Part shown: piece after piece, positions 9,036-18,546 of the stretch
Numbering within the stretch: position 1 is the first letter of the stretch
Layout: the number at the start of each line of letters is the position of its first letter
Assembly: GCF_005434945.1 (NCBI RefSeq)
Contig: NZ_SKCH01000022.1
Coordinates: 1 to 59,424, forward strand
DNA length: 59,424 bases
Reading direction: 5' to 3'
DNA from: Prescottella subtropica
Lineage (GTDB): Bacteria > Actinomycetota > Actinomycetes > Mycobacteriales > Mycobacteriaceae
The notes under the pieces: generated by a model
Database searches by the model: none
Seen by the model: the letters and a program-made list of their open reading frames with translations, nothing else
Told to the model about the DNA's origin: nothing
Translations under genes and position numbers: made by a program

Positions 9036-11293
9036 GCACCAACGAGGTCACGCACGAGATCGGCAGTTTCGCCGACGTCGCGCTGACGGACCCGCAGTTC
9101 CCGGCCCCGGCCGCCCCCACCGCGGAGCAGGCCGAGACGCTCGTCGAGAACCTCGCGGCCGCGAACGGTTACACGCCCGAGCAGGTCGTGTGGTCGACGC
9201 CCGAGGGTATCGACGTCAAGCCGGTGTACACCAAGGCGGACCGGGACGCCGCCGAGGCGTCGGGCTACCCGCTGGGCAGCCATCCCGGTGCGGCCCCGTT
9301 CCTGCGCGGCCCGTACCCGACGATGTACGTCAACCAGCCGTGGACCATCCGCCAGTACGCGGGCTTCTCCACCGCCGCCGAGTCCAACGCGTTCTACCGC
9401 CGCAACCTCGCGTCCGGTCAGAAGGGCCTGTCGGTCGCGTTCGACCTGGCCACGCACCGCGGCTACGACTCCGACCACCCGCGCGTGCAGGGTGACGTCG
9501 GTATGGCCGGTGTCGCGATCGACTCGATCCTCGACATGCGTCAGCTGTTCGACGGCATCGACCTGTCGCAGGTGTCGGTGTCGATGACCATGAACGGCGC
9601 GGTGCTGCCGATCCTGGCGCTGTACGTCGTGGCCGCCGAGGAGCAGGGTGTCGCCCCCGAGCAGCTGGCCGGAACCATTCAGAACGACATTCTGAAGGAG
9701 TTCATGGTCCGCAACACCTACATCTACCCGCCGAAGCCGTCGATGCGGATCATCTCCGACATCTTCGCGTACACGTCGGCGAAGATGCCGAAGTTCAACT
9801 CGATCTCCATCTCGGGCTACCACATCCAGGAGGCCGGTGCGACCGCCGACCTGGAGCTGGCGTACACGCTGGCCGACGGCATCGAGTACATCCGCGCCGG
9901 TCTCGACGCGGGTATGGACATCGACAAGTTCGCGCCGCGGCTGTCGTTCTTCTGGGCGATCGGCATGAACTTCTTCATGGAGGTCGCCAAGCTGCGTGCC
10001 GGGCGTCTGCTGTGGGCGGAGCTGGTCGAGAAGTTCGCGCCGAAGAACGCCAAGTCGCTGTCGCTGCGCACCCACTCGCAGACGTCGGGCTGGTCGCTGA
10101 CGGCGCAGGACGTGTTCAACAACGTCTCCCGCACGTGTGTCGAGGCGATGGCCGCGACGCAGGGGCACACCCAGTCGCTGCACACCAACGCGCTCGACGA
10201 GGCGATCGCGCTGCCGACCGATTTCTCGGCCCGCATCGCGCGCAACACGCAGCTGCTGATCCAGCAGGAGTCGAACACGGTCCGGCCGATCGACCCGTGG
10301 GGCGGCTCGCACTACGTCGAGTGGCTCACCAACGAGCTCGCGAACCGGGCCCGCGCCCACATCGCCGAGGTCGAGGAGGCCGGCGGTATGGCGCAGGCCA
10401 TCGGTGAGGGCATCCCGAAGCTGCGCATCGAGGAGGCCGCGGCCCGCACGCAGGCCCGTATCGACTCCGGCCGGCAGCCGCTGATCGGCGTCAACAAGTA
10501 CGTGCCGGACGAGCCGGACTCCATCGAGGTCCTCAAGGTCGACAACACCAAGGTGCGTGCCGAGCAGCTCGCGAAGCTGCAGCAGCTGCGTGCCGAGCGG
10601 GACGAGGCCGTCACCCAGGCGGCGCTCGCCGAGCTGACCCGCGCCGCCGCCTCGACCGAGGGCGGTATGGAGAACAACCTGCTCGCTCTCGCGATCGACG
10701 CCGCCCGCGCCAAGGCGACCGGCGGCGAGATCTCCGACGCGCTCGAGAAGGTCTACGGGCGTCATCAGGCCGAGATCCGGACCATCAGCGGTGTGTACCG
10801 GGACGAGGCCGGAAAGGCGGGCAACATCAGTTCTGCAATCGAACTCGTCGAGAAGTTCGCCGAGGCGGAGGGCCGCCGCCCCCGCATCCTCGTCGCGAAG
10901 ATGGGCCAGGACGGTCACGACCGCGGCCAGAAGGTGATCTCCACCGGCTTCGCGGACCTCGGATTCGACGTCGACGTGGGACCGCTGTTCCAGACCCCCG
11001 AGGAGGTCGCCCAGCAGGCGGCCGACGCCGACGTCCACATCGTCGGTGTGTCCTCCCTCGCCGCCGGTCACCTCACCCTGGTGCCGGCACTGCGGGAGGC
11101 TCTCGCGGCGGTCGGGCGCCCCGACATCATGGTCGTCGTCGGTGGCGTCATCCCGCCGGGTGACTTCGACGAGCTGTACGAGGCCGGTGCGGCCGCGATC
11201 TTCCCGCCCGGAACCGTCCTCGCCGACGCGGCGATCGGCCTGCTGGGCAAGCTGTCGGTGCAGTTGGGGCATGATCCGATTGCCGCCGACTAG
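9032..11293 (+). CDS. mutB: Methylmalonyl-CoA mutase large (catalytic) subunit
   Basis: A 753-residue catalytic subunit. The N-terminal substrate barrel shows [20 protein letters not shown] and later [15 protein letters not shown] and [15 protein letters not shown]. The C-terminal B12 domain has [18 protein letters not shown] near residue 625, whose DxHxxG histidine ligates cobalt, followed by [10 protein letters not shown] and [11 protein letters not shown] of the Rossmann-like cobalamin fold. The length matches characterised enzymes. The GTG start overlaps the mutA stop (GTGA). The enzyme is a cytosolic alpha-beta dimer with MutA, and its cofactor is protected and reloaded by the G protein encoded next. 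Confidence 0.97.
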   Translation: MSTNEVTHEIGSFADVALTDPQFPAPAAPTAEQAETLVENLAAANGYTPEQVVWSTPEGIDVKPVYTKADRDAAEASGYPLGSHPGAAPFLRGPYPTMYVNQPWTIRQYAGFSTAAESNAFYRRNLASGQKGLSVAFDLATHRGYDSDHPRVQGDVGMAGVAIDSILDMRQLFDGIDLSQVSVSMTMNGAVLPILALYVVAAEEQGVAPEQLAGTIQNDILKEFMVRNTYIYPPKPSMRIISDIFAYTSAKMPKFNSISISGYHIQEAGATADLELAYTLADGIEYIRAGLDAGMDIDKFAPRLSFFWAIGMNFFMEVAKLRAGRLLWAELVEKFAPKNAKSLSLRTHSQTSGWSLTAQDVFNNVSRTCVEAMAATQGHTQSLHTNALDEAIALPTDFSARIARNTQLLIQQESNTVRPIDPWGGSHYVEWLTNELANRARAHIAEVEEAGGMAQAIGEGIPKLRIEEAAARTQARIDSGRQPLIGVNKYVPDEPDSIEVLKVDNTKVRAEQLAKLQQLRAERDEAVTQAALAELTRAAASTEGGMENNLLALAIDAARAKATGGEISDALEKVYGRHQAEIRTISGVYRDEAGKAGNISSAIELVEKFAEAEGRRPRILVAKMGQDGHDRGQKVISTGFADLGFDVDVGPLFQTPEEVAQQAADADVHIVGVSSLAAGHLTLVPALREALAAVGRPDIMVVVGGVIPPGDFDELYEAGAAAIFPPGTVLADAAIGLLGKLSVQLGHDPIAAD

Positions 11294-12281
11294 TCGTCCG
11301 CCGCTGGACCTGGACGCGCTCGGTGACGCGGTCCTGGCGGGCTCGCGAGCACAGATCTCCAAGGCGATCACGCTCGTCGAGTCCACCCGGGCCGATCACC
11401 GGGAGCAGGCGCAGCAGCTGCTGCTGCGTCTGCTCCCGCACGCCGGAAACGCGATGCGGGTCGGGATCACCGGTGTTCCGGGTGTCGGCAAGTCGACCAC
11501 CATCGAGGCCCTCGGCATGCATCTGCTGTCGCTGGGCCACAAGGTTGCGGTCCTCGCGGTCGATCCGTCGTCGACCCGCACCGGCGGGTCGATCCTCGGC
11601 GACAAGACCCGGATGCAGAACCTGTCGGTGGAGCCGAACGCGTTCATCCGGCCGTCCCCGACGTCGGGGACGCTCGGCGGCGTCGCGAAGGCGACCCGCG
11701 AGACGATGGTGCTGCTCGAGGCCGCCGGCTACGACGTGATCCTCGTCGAGACGGTCGGTGTGGGGCAGTCGGAGGTGACGGTCGCCAACATGGTCGACAC
11801 GTTCACGTTCCTCACCCTCGCCCGCACCGGCGACCAGTTGCAGGGCATCAAGAAGGGTGTCCTCGAGCTCGCCGACATCGTCACCGTCAACAAGGCGGAC
11901 GGCAAGCATCAGTCGGAGGCGCGGGTCGCCGCGCGGGAACTGTCCGGTGCGCTGCACCTGATCTACCCGCACGACGCGCTGTGGCGCCCGCCGGTGCTGA
12001 CGATGAGTGCGCTCGAGAACGACGGCGTCGACCGGTTCTGGGACGAGGTGCTGCGGCACCGCCAGGTCCTCGGCGACGCCGGCGAGCTCGAACGCAAGCG
12101 GCACCAGCAGCAGGTGGACTGGACGTGGTCGATGGTCCACGACCAACTGCTGCGCCGCCTCGAATCGAACGAGCAGGTCAGGGCGATCCGCGGCGGCGTC
12201 GAGCAGCGGGTGCGGGAGGGATCGCTCACCGCGGCCCTCGCCGCCCGCAGCATCCTCGACGCGTTCGACGGCACGCACTAG
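11271..12281 (+). CDS. meaB: MeaB/ArgK-type G-protein chaperone of methylmalonyl-CoA mutase
   Basis: A 336-residue SIMIBI-class GTPase. The P-loop [18 protein letters not shown] lies at about 65-82, followed by [30 protein letters not shown] (switch region with the G3 aspartate replaced in the family manner) and VNKADG (base specificity). MeaB proteins gate adenosylcobalamin delivery to the mutase and eject damaged cofactor using GTP. The ATG at 11271 lies inside the end of mutB (23-bp overlap), so translation is coupled. The operon ends in a strong hairpin immediately after this gene. Confidence 0.93.
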   Translation: MIRLPPTSRPPLDLDALGDAVLAGSRAQISKAITLVESTRADHREQAQQLLLRLLPHAGNAMRVGITGVPGVGKSTTIEALGMHLLSLGHKVAVLAVDPSSTRTGGSILGDKTRMQNLSVEPNAFIRPSPTSGTLGGVAKATRETMVLLEAAGYDVILVETVGVGQSEVTVANMVDTFTFLTLARTGDQLQGIKKGVLELADIVTVNKADGKHQSEARVAARELSGALHLIYPHDALWRPPVLTMSALENDGVDRFWDEVLRHRQVLGDAGELERKRHQQQVDWTWSMVHDQLLRRLESNEQVRAIRGGVEQRVREGSLTAALAARSILDAFDGTH

Positions 12282-12291
12282 ATCCGACGTC

Positions 12292-12326
12292 TCGGGTCCC
12301 GCACCTTCCGAAGGTGCGGGGCCCGA
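12292..12326. terminator. Rho-independent-like terminator after meaB
   Basis: A 16-bp stem, TCGGGTCCCGCACCTT with AAGGTGCGGGGCCCGA, holds a 3-base loop (one T-G pair). It separates the mut operon from the convergent TetR gene and probably works for both. Confidence 0.8.
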
Positions 12327-12350
12327 AACGTATGTGGGACGGGCGCGCTG

Positions 12351-13031
12351 TCAGGCGCAGGCCGGTTCCGCGACCGGGGTGGCGTCCCGGATCGATTCAG
12401 GTCGCTGCCAGCGGGCCGCCCGGATGTCGGCGAGTTCGCGCGGATCGCGGGTGGCGGCGACGGACGGCAGCAGCAGCTGCCACATCTCGTCGATCCGCTG
12501 TTCGAGATCCTCCCGCCGGGTGAGTACCTGGGAGACCAACTGGACGCCGGTGAACGCCTCCGCGAGGAACCGGGCCAGGGTGTGCGGGTCGATGCTCGCG
12601 ACGATCTGCCCGCGCGCGACCCCGGCCTCGACGATCGCCCGGCTGCCCGCGATCCAGTCCCGGTACGGCCGGTCCCGCCCGGACGTGGACCCGAACTCGA
12701 GGACGAGCCGGATGCCCGCGCGCACGATGGGATCCTCGACGATCTGCCGTGCCGTCTCGTGCGTGAGCATGACGAGTTGACGCAGGGCGTCCGTGCCCGC
12801 CGTCGAGATGGCCGCGACCGTGTCGAGCGATGTGCGGTGCTGCTCGTCGATGACGACGCTCGCGAGGTCGTCCTTGGATTGGAAGTGGAAGTAGAGGGCG
12901 CCCTTGGTGGTACCCGCGCCGGCGACGATGTCGCCGAGGCTCGCGCCCTCGAATCCGCAGCGCTCGAACATGCGCGCCGCTCCGGTGATGATCTGCTGCC
13001 GTGTCGCCACAGCTCTGGCCTGCTTTACCAT
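12351..13031 (-). CDS. TetR-family regulator, ScbR/ArpA (gamma-butyrolactone receptor)-like
   Basis: A 226-residue regulator. The N-terminal DNA-binding domain reads TRQQIITGAARMFERCGFEG then GTTKGALYFHFQSKDDLASV. The KGALYFHFQSK(D/E)xLA run is especially characteristic of the ScbR/ArpA receptor branch of TetR proteins, which bind gamma-butyrolactone signals in streptomycetes and are also found in rhodococci. The helical ligand domain follows, with a 25-residue tail. The chosen ATG at 13031 excludes an extended frame upstream that has no conserved sequence. Two palindromes sit within 60 bp upstream, consistent with autoregulation. The inducer is unknown and the receptor assignment rests on motif similarity. 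Confidence 0.75.
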   Translation of the reverse strand: MVKQARAVATRQQIITGAARMFERCGFEGASLGDIVAGAGTTKGALYFHFQSKDDLASVVIDEQHRTSLDTVAAISTAGTDALRQLVMLTHETARQIVEDPIVRAGIRLVLEFGSTSGRDRPYRDWIAGSRAIVEAGVARGQIVASIDPHTLARFLAEAFTGVQLVSQVLTRREDLEQRIDEMWQLLLPSVAATRDPRELADIRAARWQRPESIRDATPVAEPACA

Positions 13032-13040
13032 GAAATTACC

Positions 13041-13090
13041 TTTCCCCGACTTCGGGGAAACGGTACCAGTATCAGACCTAACGTTCGGTC
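13041..13090 (-). promoter_or_regulatory. Two operator-like palindromes upstream of the TetR gene
   Basis: At 13041-13060 TTTCCCCGA and TCGGGGAAA form a perfect 9-bp inverted repeat with a 2-base spacer. At 13075-13090 GACCTAAC and GTTCGGTC form an 8-bp palindrome with one mismatch. Both lie in the 67-bp gap ahead of the TetR start and are the size of TetR-family operators. Confidence 0.55.
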
Positions 13091-13098
13091 GGTCTCGG

Positions 13099-14085
13099 TC
13101 AGTTGCCCAGGATGCGGGCGAACCCGGCCAGGCGTCGGACCAGATCGTCGACGAACGCGTCCGGGTCGGCGTCGACGACGATCCGGGCGTTCGGCGGCCG
13201 GCCCCACAGGCCCGCCCGGTCGGCGACGGTCTGGCCGCGGGTGATCCGTCCGCCGGTTTCGACGTCCACCGTCGCCGTGCGGTAGCGGGCGATGCCGGGG
13301 TCGAGGGCGACGGCCGCCGCGAACGGATCGTGCAGGTGCGCAAGGACACCGTAGCCGTGGTCGCGGTGGAACTCGAAGTAGAAACGCAGCGCGTCGGTGA
13401 CGAGGCGGACGAGGGGATTCGCCGCGGTGCCCGTGAGCACGGACAGTCGATGCAGGTGCTCGGGACGCAGGATCATCCGTTCGGTGATGTCCAGGCCGCA
13501 CACGATCGGGGCCCGCTGCGGTGGGACGACGGAGAACGCGGCGAACACCTCGGCGGCGGCCTCCGGATCCACCGAGATGTTCCATTCCGCAACCGGTGTC
13601 GTGTTGCCGGGATGCTCGAACGCGCCGCCCATGATCACCAACTGCCGGAGTCGGTGCGGCAGGCCGGGATCGGCGCGGAGCGCCAGCGCCAGATTCGTCA
13701 GCGGTCCGGTGACCAGTCCGGTCAGTTCACCGGGACGCTCGCGGGTCAACTCGATCCACGCGTGGGCCGCCGACCGGTCGGACGGCGCGCGCACCGATCG
13801 GGGGAGGGTCGCGTACCCGAGACCGTGCGGGCCGTGGGTGTCCTCGGTGGTGCGCAGCGGCGTCGACAGCGGGCCGTCGGTGCCGGCCGCGACCTCGATG
13901 TCGGTGCGCCCGCACAACTCCAGCAGCGCCAGATTGTTCGCGACCACCTGCGCGGTGGGCACGTTGCCAGCGGTGGACAGCACGGCGACGACGTCGACGT
14001 CGTCGCGGGCCAGGAGGTAGAGCAGCGCGATCGCGTCGTCGATGCCGGTGTCGACGTCGACGATCAGTTCGGTGCGGCCGGTCAC
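13099..14085 (-). CDS. Nucleoside hydrolase (IunH family)
   Basis: A 328-residue enzyme predicted to cleave the N-glycosidic bond of ribonucleosides, giving base and ribose for salvage. The calcium-binding signature DVDTGIDDA (DxDxxxDD) occupies residues 10-18. Later blocks include GPLTNLALALR, VIMGGAFEHPGN, AEWNISVDPEAA and HLHDPFAAAVALDP, the last containing the family's active-site histidine-aspartate. Length is normal. It lies upstream of the TetR gene on the same strand with 67 bp between, so the palindromes there would control the regulator, not this gene. Base specificity cannot be read from sequence. Confidence 0.9.
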   Translation of the reverse strand: MTGRTELIVDVDTGIDDAIALLYLLARDDVDVVAVLSTAGNVPTAQVVANNLALLELCGRTDIEVAAGTDGPLSTPLRTTEDTHGPHGLGYATLPRSVRAPSDRSAAHAWIELTRERPGELTGLVTGPLTNLALALRADPGLPHRLRQLVIMGGAFEHPGNTTPVAEWNISVDPEAAAEVFAAFSVVPPQRAPIVCGLDITERMILRPEHLHRLSVLTGTAANPLVRLVTDALRFYFEFHRDHGYGVLAHLHDPFAAAVALDPGIARYRTATVDVETGGRITRGQTVADRAGLWGRPPNARIVVDADPDAFVDDLVRRLAGFARILGN

Positions 14086-14185
14086 GTGTCGAGGCTAGAA
14101 CGGACGGTCACCACATGTCGCGGAGAGTCGCCGCGCGGGTCCATACTGACGGGGCCCCGGTCTCGGGGCGAGGAGGACGACCGTC

Positions 14186-15061
14186 ATGTGTCGACTGTTC
14201 GGGTTGTCCGCGGCACCGCACCGCGTTCACGCCACCTTCTGGCTGCTCGACGCCGAGGACAGTCTCGCCGAACAGAGCCGACGCATGCCCGACGGCACCG
14301 GCCTGGGCACGTTCGACGCCGACGGCACGCCGCGCGTGGAGACGCAGCCGCTCGCCGCGTACGAGGACCGGCAGTTCGTCCGCGAGGCGCGGGAGCGCCG
14401 GTCCCGGACGTTCGTCGCGCACGTGCGGTACGCCACCACCGGGGCCGCCGTCCCGGCCAACACGCACCCGTTCGAACAGCAGGGCCGGCTGTTCGCCCAC
14501 AACGGGATGATCGAGGACCTGCCGGTGCTCGAGGCCGAACTCGGCCCCTACCGGGACCTGGTCGGCGGGGACACCGACTCGGAACGGTTCTTCGCGCTCG
14601 TCACCCGCCGCATCGACGAACACGACGGCGACGTCGCGGCCGGGATCGCGTCGGCCGTCGGCTGGCTCGCCGACACCGTGCGCCTGCTCGCCCTGAACTT
14701 CGTGCTCGTCGACGCCGACGACCTGTGGGCGTTCCGATACCCGGACGTCCACGACCTGCTGGTGTTGCAGCGTCGTCCGGGCGGCAGCAGCGGCCACCGG
14801 CACTTCGACCACGCGAGCGCCGCCGGCACCGTCCGCGCCCGGTCCGGGGAACTGTCGACGCGGCCCGCGGTCGTCGTGGCGACCGAGCAGATGGACGAGG
14901 ATCCGGACTGGGAATCGTTGCGTCCCGGCGAACTCCTCCACGTCGGGCCACGGCAGGAGGTGTCGCGGACGATGATCCTGGACCGCCCACCGGCGCACCC
15001 GATGACACTCGACGACCTCACCGGCCGGGCCGCCGCGGCGCAGGCACCGAGCAGTCGCTGA
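14186..15061 (+). CDS. Class II glutamine amidotransferase
   Basis: A 291-residue Ntn-hydrolase-type glutaminase domain. Removal of Met1 exposes Cys2 (MCRLFGLSA), the catalytic nucleophile. HVRYATTGAAVPANTHPF and FAHNGMIEDLP are the glutamine-binding and oxyanion (His-Asn-Gly) elements, and GDTDSERFF is also typical. The protein resembles stand-alone GATase II proteins related to EgtC, which cleaves a gamma-glutamyl amide in ergothioneine synthesis, but no other egt genes are here, so the substrate is open. GAGGAGGACG provides a strong ribosome binding site. It converges on the following gene with abutting stops. Confidence 0.85.
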   Translation: MCRLFGLSAAPHRVHATFWLLDAEDSLAEQSRRMPDGTGLGTFDADGTPRVETQPLAAYEDRQFVREARERRSRTFVAHVRYATTGAAVPANTHPFEQQGRLFAHNGMIEDLPVLEAELGPYRDLVGGDTDSERFFALVTRRIDEHDGDVAAGIASAVGWLADTVRLLALNFVLVDADDLWAFRYPDVHDLLVLQRRPGGSSGHRHFDHASAAGTVRARSGELSTRPAVVVATEQMDEDPDWESLRPGELLHVGPRQEVSRTMILDRPPAHPMTLDDLTGRAAAAQAPSSR

Positions 15062-16309
15062 TCACATCCGCCGCACCGCGATCTCGAATCCGGCGTCGCG
15101 GAGTCGGTCGACGAGCACGTCGCCGAGCCCGGTGGCGGGGGTGAGGACGCCGCCCGGCGAGTCGGGGAGGGCGTCGTGCTGCAGGGCCAGGGACAGGGCG
15201 GATTCGCCGAGCATCACCGCGGTGGCCGCATAGCCGGGGTCGCCCTGCGCGGCGACCCGGCAGCAGTAGCGGGCGCCGGACGTGGTGGCGGTGTGCACGT
15301 CGATCGTGAAATGGCCGCTGCGGCGGGACTTCTCGCTCGGTCCCTCGCCGGGCTTCGGGAGCACCCGGTCGAGCAGCCAGCGGGTCGGTGGGAAGGCGAG
15401 TCCGGCGACCGCCGCGCCCATGCCCGCGGCCGTCCCACCGGCGAGCAGCGCCGACAGCGGCGACGAGCCGACGTTCATCACCTCCCGGTACCGGAACAGC
15501 CGGCCGTAGCCGTAGCCGGTGAGCGCGTTGCTGCGCCGCACCACCCGCGTGTTGTACGGGCCCATGAAGAACGGGGCCTTCCACCCGGGCATACCGGGTG
15601 TGATGTCGGAGCCGCGGACGACCGCCGCATCGGACTGCCGGCCCAGCGCCGGTTCGGACACCGGATCCGGGCTCAGCGAATACGGCGACAGGGCCAGCTT
15701 CCGCAGTCCGGCATCGTGTGTGACGGCGTCGATCTGCATCCGCAGCGAGTCGATGGTGCCGCCGCTGAGGCCACCGCGGACCGACGTCACCACCAGTGTC
15801 GTCTCGGTGAGATCACCGGCGTCGTCGGCGCGCACCTGCCGGTGCAGTGCATGGACCCCGAGATCCGACGGGACGGAGTCGAACCCGCACGAATGCACGA
15901 TCCGAGCCCCCGTCGACGCGGCGACGTCGTGATACCGGTCGATGCTCTCGCGCACGAACAGCACCTCGCCGGTGAGATCGACGTAGTCGGTGCCGGCCTC
16001 CGCGCACGCCCGGACCAGCGGCAGCCCGTACCGCGCGTACGGGCCGACGGTCGACGCCACCACGTGCGTGGCGGCGGCCAGGTTGTCGAGGGAGGCGTCG
16101 TCGGTGGCGTCGGCCCGCAGCAGCGGCCAGCCCACAGCTGCGGGGCCGAGACCGGCGCGGACCCGCTCGAGCTTCTCGACCGAGCGTCCGGCCAGCCCGA
16201 TCCGGGTGCCCGCGGGGGCGTGTTCGGCGAGATATTCGGCCACGAGACGGCCGACGAATCCGGTGGCGCCGTAGACGACGACGTCGAGATCGCGTGCGCG
16301 TGAGGTCAT
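15062..16309 (-). CDS. Saccharopine-dehydrogenase-like NAD(P)-binding protein (trans-acting reductase type)
   Basis: A 415-residue protein with an N-terminal Rossmann motif, VVVYGATGFVGRLVAEYLAE (residues 9-28), then GLAGRSVEKLERVR, ASTVGPYARYGLPLVRACAE and DLTGEVLFVRESIDRYH. It matches the family that includes mycobacterial Rv2449c and the trans-acting enoyl reductase Rv2953, which reduces double bonds on polyketide-derived lipids. A hydrophobic stretch around 285-305 could touch the membrane. No polyketide synthase lies nearby, so its substrate is uncertain. I start at 16309; a longer open frame runs back over the neighbouring gene. It overlaps the DUF2784 gene by 4 bases. Confidence 0.85.
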   Translation of the reverse strand: MTSRARDLDVVVYGATGFVGRLVAEYLAEHAPAGTRIGLAGRSVEKLERVRAGLGPAAVGWPLLRADATDDASLDNLAAATHVVASTVGPYARYGLPLVRACAEAGTDYVDLTGEVLFVRESIDRYHDVAASTGARIVHSCGFDSVPSDLGVHALHRQVRADDAGDLTETTLVVTSVRGGLSGGTIDSLRMQIDAVTHDAGLRKLALSPYSLSPDPVSEPALGRQSDAAVVRGSDITPGMPGWKAPFFMGPYNTRVVRRSNALTGYGYGRLFRYREVMNVGSSPLSALLAGGTAAGMGAAVAGLAFPPTRWLLDRVLPKPGEGPSEKSRRSGHFTIDVHTATTSGARYCCRVAAQGDPGYAATAVMLGESALSLALQHDALPDSPGGVLTPATGLGDVLVDRLRDAGFEIAVRRM

Positions 16310-16674
16310 GGAGGCGACCCTACGTGCCCGCGCAGCCGGGCGAACCCGATCCAGGAGACGAGCACACACACCGCGACGAGAACCTGGACGAGCGTCGTCG
16401 CATCCGCCGGATACACGACACCGGTCAGGTAATGGGCGATGAACCCGTCCGACGGCAGTGGCGGTTCGCCGCCGCGGGCGCGCGCCCAGTTCTCCAGATA
16501 GGTGAGGGGACAGTCGAATCCGGCGGCGACGATGCCCGCCGCCCACGCCGCGGCCGCCACGTGCAACCAGATCGTCCGCCGCCACCGCCACGCCAGGAAC
16601 CCGCCGGCCACGACATAGCCGATGAACAGCAGATGGACGAGCACCGTGACGTCCACCAGCAGCCGGTACGGCAT
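16306..16674 (-). CDS. DUF2784 membrane protein
   Basis: A 122-residue protein with four predicted membrane helices. Landmarks are VLVHLLFIGYVVAGGFLAWR, the DCPLTYLENW motif at about residues 54-63 and FIAHYLTGVVYP, which define the DUF2784 family. Its role is unknown; it is small, basic at the loops and lies in the cytoplasmic membrane. Its stop overlaps the start of the saccharopine-dehydrogenase-like gene by 4 bases, so the two are translated together. This hints that the reductase acts at the membrane. Confidence 0.85.
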   Translation of the reverse strand: MPYRLLVDVTVLVHLLFIGYVVAGGFLAWRWRRTIWLHVAAAAWAAGIVAAGFDCPLTYLENWARARGGEPPLPSDGFIAHYLTGVVYPADATTLVQVLVAVCVLVSWIGFARLRGHVGSPP

Positions 16675-16701
16675 CGGGCACCTCCCACGGCGGGGACAGA
16701 A

Positions 16702-17097
16702 CTAATCGAGCGGTTCCTTGACGACGAGCACCGGCACCTCCACCTCGAGCAGGATGCGCTGCAGGGGACGGGCGAGCAGGAACTTGCCGACCGCATTCCG
16801 GCGGGGGCTACCGGCGACGAACAGGGATGCGCCACTCGCACCGATCAGATCGATCAGGGCACCGACCCGGTCCCCGCTGTGCTCGGCGGTCCGCAACTCC
16901 CACGGCGACCCACCGACCCCGTCGGCGTCCAACACCGACTGCACCGCCGACCGCACCGTCTCGGGCTCCGCCGCCGACGCATCGTCCACGATCTGCAGCA
17001 CCAGCAACTGCTCCCGCCGCTGCATCGCCGCCCGCGCCGCATACACCGCGGCCCACCGGCCCTCCGGAGTGTCGTCGAAAGCGACGGCGATGACCAT
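16702..17097 (-). CDS. Single-domain universal stress protein
   Basis: A 131-residue UspA-like protein. It begins VIAVAFDDTPEGRWAAVYAA, has a His-lacking middle segment, and ends with GASGASLFVAGSPRRNAVGK then LEVEVPVLVVKEPLD. The nucleotide-binding loop G-x2-G-x9-G-S/T is only partly kept, so ATP binding is doubtful. The ATG at 17097 is preceded by GGGAGG at good spacing; a longer frame upstream lacks conservation. Such proteins support survival under stress by unknown direct mechanisms. Confidence 0.75.
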   Translation of the reverse strand: MVIAVAFDDTPEGRWAAVYAARAAMQRREQLLVLQIVDDASAAEPETVRSAVQSVLDADGVGGSPWELRTAEHSGDRVGALIDLIGASGASLFVAGSPRRNAVGKFLLARPLQRILLEVEVPVLVVKEPLD

Positions 17098-17240
17098 GAA
17101 GCCTCCCGGGCGGGTCGAAACGGGATGTGTGGGTCCAGTATCCCAGCAGGAACGCGGAGACGGGCCCACAGATGCCCCCGATGTGACCTTCTTTCGAACG
17201 ACCGGTCGTGGTTCCTGCCGTCACACCCGCGGCGAGCGGG

Positions 17241-17728
17241 TCAACCAGATCCCACGGGAACGTCCAGGCGATGGTGGACACGGCTGACGACCGGTAACCG
17301 GGCGATCGCGTAGTCGGCGTCGGCCTTGGGAGTTCCGGATCGGGTGAGCGGAATCGACGGGCGGACAGCACGACCGTCACGGTCGACCAACCACAGCAAC
17401 TCGCACGGCGTCCCGGGGGTGCACTGACCGGAGGGTGGCCGGCGCGTCATCCCGAACCAGGACTCGATCCACCATCCCTGCGGATCCGACTGCTCCGACA
17501 GCGTGGTCAGCACGTCACCGAGATTCCCCTCGCGTCGTACTTCGTCGACCAGTTCTGTGGTGCCGGAGGCGGGAAACGACCCGGAAACATGCCTGGTCCG
17601 AGACAAGTTGCTTCCGCAGCAACCTGCGCCGTCTGGGGGCTCTCCGGTGGCCGTTCGTGCAGATAGAGCACACCGGCAGTCGTAAGCCCCGCCGCCATGG
17701 CAACGACACCGACGCTCCTCACCCTCAT
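17241..17728 (-). pseudogene. Frameshifted small secreted or membrane-anchored protein
   Basis: The first part, starting at 17728, gives an N-terminal signal or anchor (MRVRSVGVVAMAAGLTTAGV) and runs coding-like to about 17575. There the good coding frame switches to a second frame containing TTELVDEVRREGNLGDVL, WWIESWFGMTRRPPSG and a Cys-containing CTPGTPCELLW segment, ending at 17241. Joining the two by a one-base shift near MFPGRFP/GSFPASG restores a protein of about 160 residues. It may be a genuine recent frameshift or a sequencing error. I do not recognise the family. Confidence 0.5.
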
Positions 17729-17775
17729 CGCGTCGATGGTAGAGCCCTGTGCGGAGGAGCGTGGGGATGTTGCTT

Positions 17776-18546
17776 CTAGAAATTCGGGCCGATCTCGATG
17801 CTGTCGACGACCGTTCCGTCGGCGGCGTACCCGGTCAGGACCGGGCGGGGACTGCCGACGTCCGGCATGGGAAACCAGCCGAAGAAGCTGCCGTCCGCGA
17901 GAATCGTGGGAAGTATCTGTCCGGTGCCCAAGCGCAGTTCGGCGCGTACAGCCGTTCCTGCCATTGCGTCGTAGGCAAGTGTGGAGGGAATCTGCGAGCC
18001 GTCGGCATCGGTGCGGTAGGTCGCGACCATCGCACCCGAACCGTCACCGAATGCGCCGTCATCGTCGTGTCGACACCGGCTACCGAGGTCGGTGAAATCC
18101 GACGGGCCGGGTTGTTCGGCGCTGGCCGTGCTCTCGAACACCGGGGTCACGCACCTCCGGTCGCCGACACCACGTGCAATGAAAACGCTGAACACGGTCC
18201 CGTCGGGTCCGGGAACGGAGGCGACGCGTTCGGCAGTGGCCGGGTCCACCGGAGTTGCCTCAGGTCCCGCGCCTGGGCCCGGGTTCTTCCAGACGGAGTA
18301 GTGGTCGGTGAAGGCTTTCGGCATCAGCCCGGTGGCGGCTGCGGCGCCGATCCCGCCCACTGTGAACAACGCTGCGGCGAGAGTAACCGCGCCGACCTTC
18401 TTCGACCGTCCCGAGGGAACTGCCGGCGCGGATGTCGTTGCCATGATGCGGGCTTGTTCGGCGGCCTGGAGGTGCTGCGGCCACAGGCTGTCGGCCCGGG
18501 CCTCGGGGCGCATGGCTTCGAGGGTCTTCAACAGGTCTTTCGTCAT
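17776..18546 (-). CDS. CU044_5270-type membrane protein, likely anti-sigma partner
   Basis: A 256-residue protein with a short cytosolic N-terminus (MTKDLLKTLEAMRPEAR), one membrane helix at about 50-72 (VGAVTLAAALFTVGGIGAAA), and an extracytoplasmic domain with two cysteines. This organisation and the N-terminal helix match the CU044_5270 family, which is regularly encoded after ECF sigma genes. Its ATG overlaps the sigma stop by 4 bases. An anti-sigma or membrane-sensor role is inferred from context; there is no zinc-binding HxxxCxxC motif, so it is not a classic ZAS anti-sigma factor. Confidence 0.75.
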   Translation of the reverse strand: MTKDLLKTLEAMRPEARADSLWPQHLQAAEQARIMATTSAPAVPSGRSKKVGAVTLAAALFTVGGIGAAAATGLMPKAFTDHYSVWKNPGPGAGPEATPVDPATAERVASVPGPDGTVFSVFIARGVGDRRCVTPVFESTASAEQPGPSDFTDLGSRCRHDDDGAFGDGSGAMVATYRTDADGSQIPSTLAYDAMAGTAVRAELRLGTGQILPTILADGSFFGWFPMPDVGSPRPVLTGYAADGTVVDSIEIGPNF

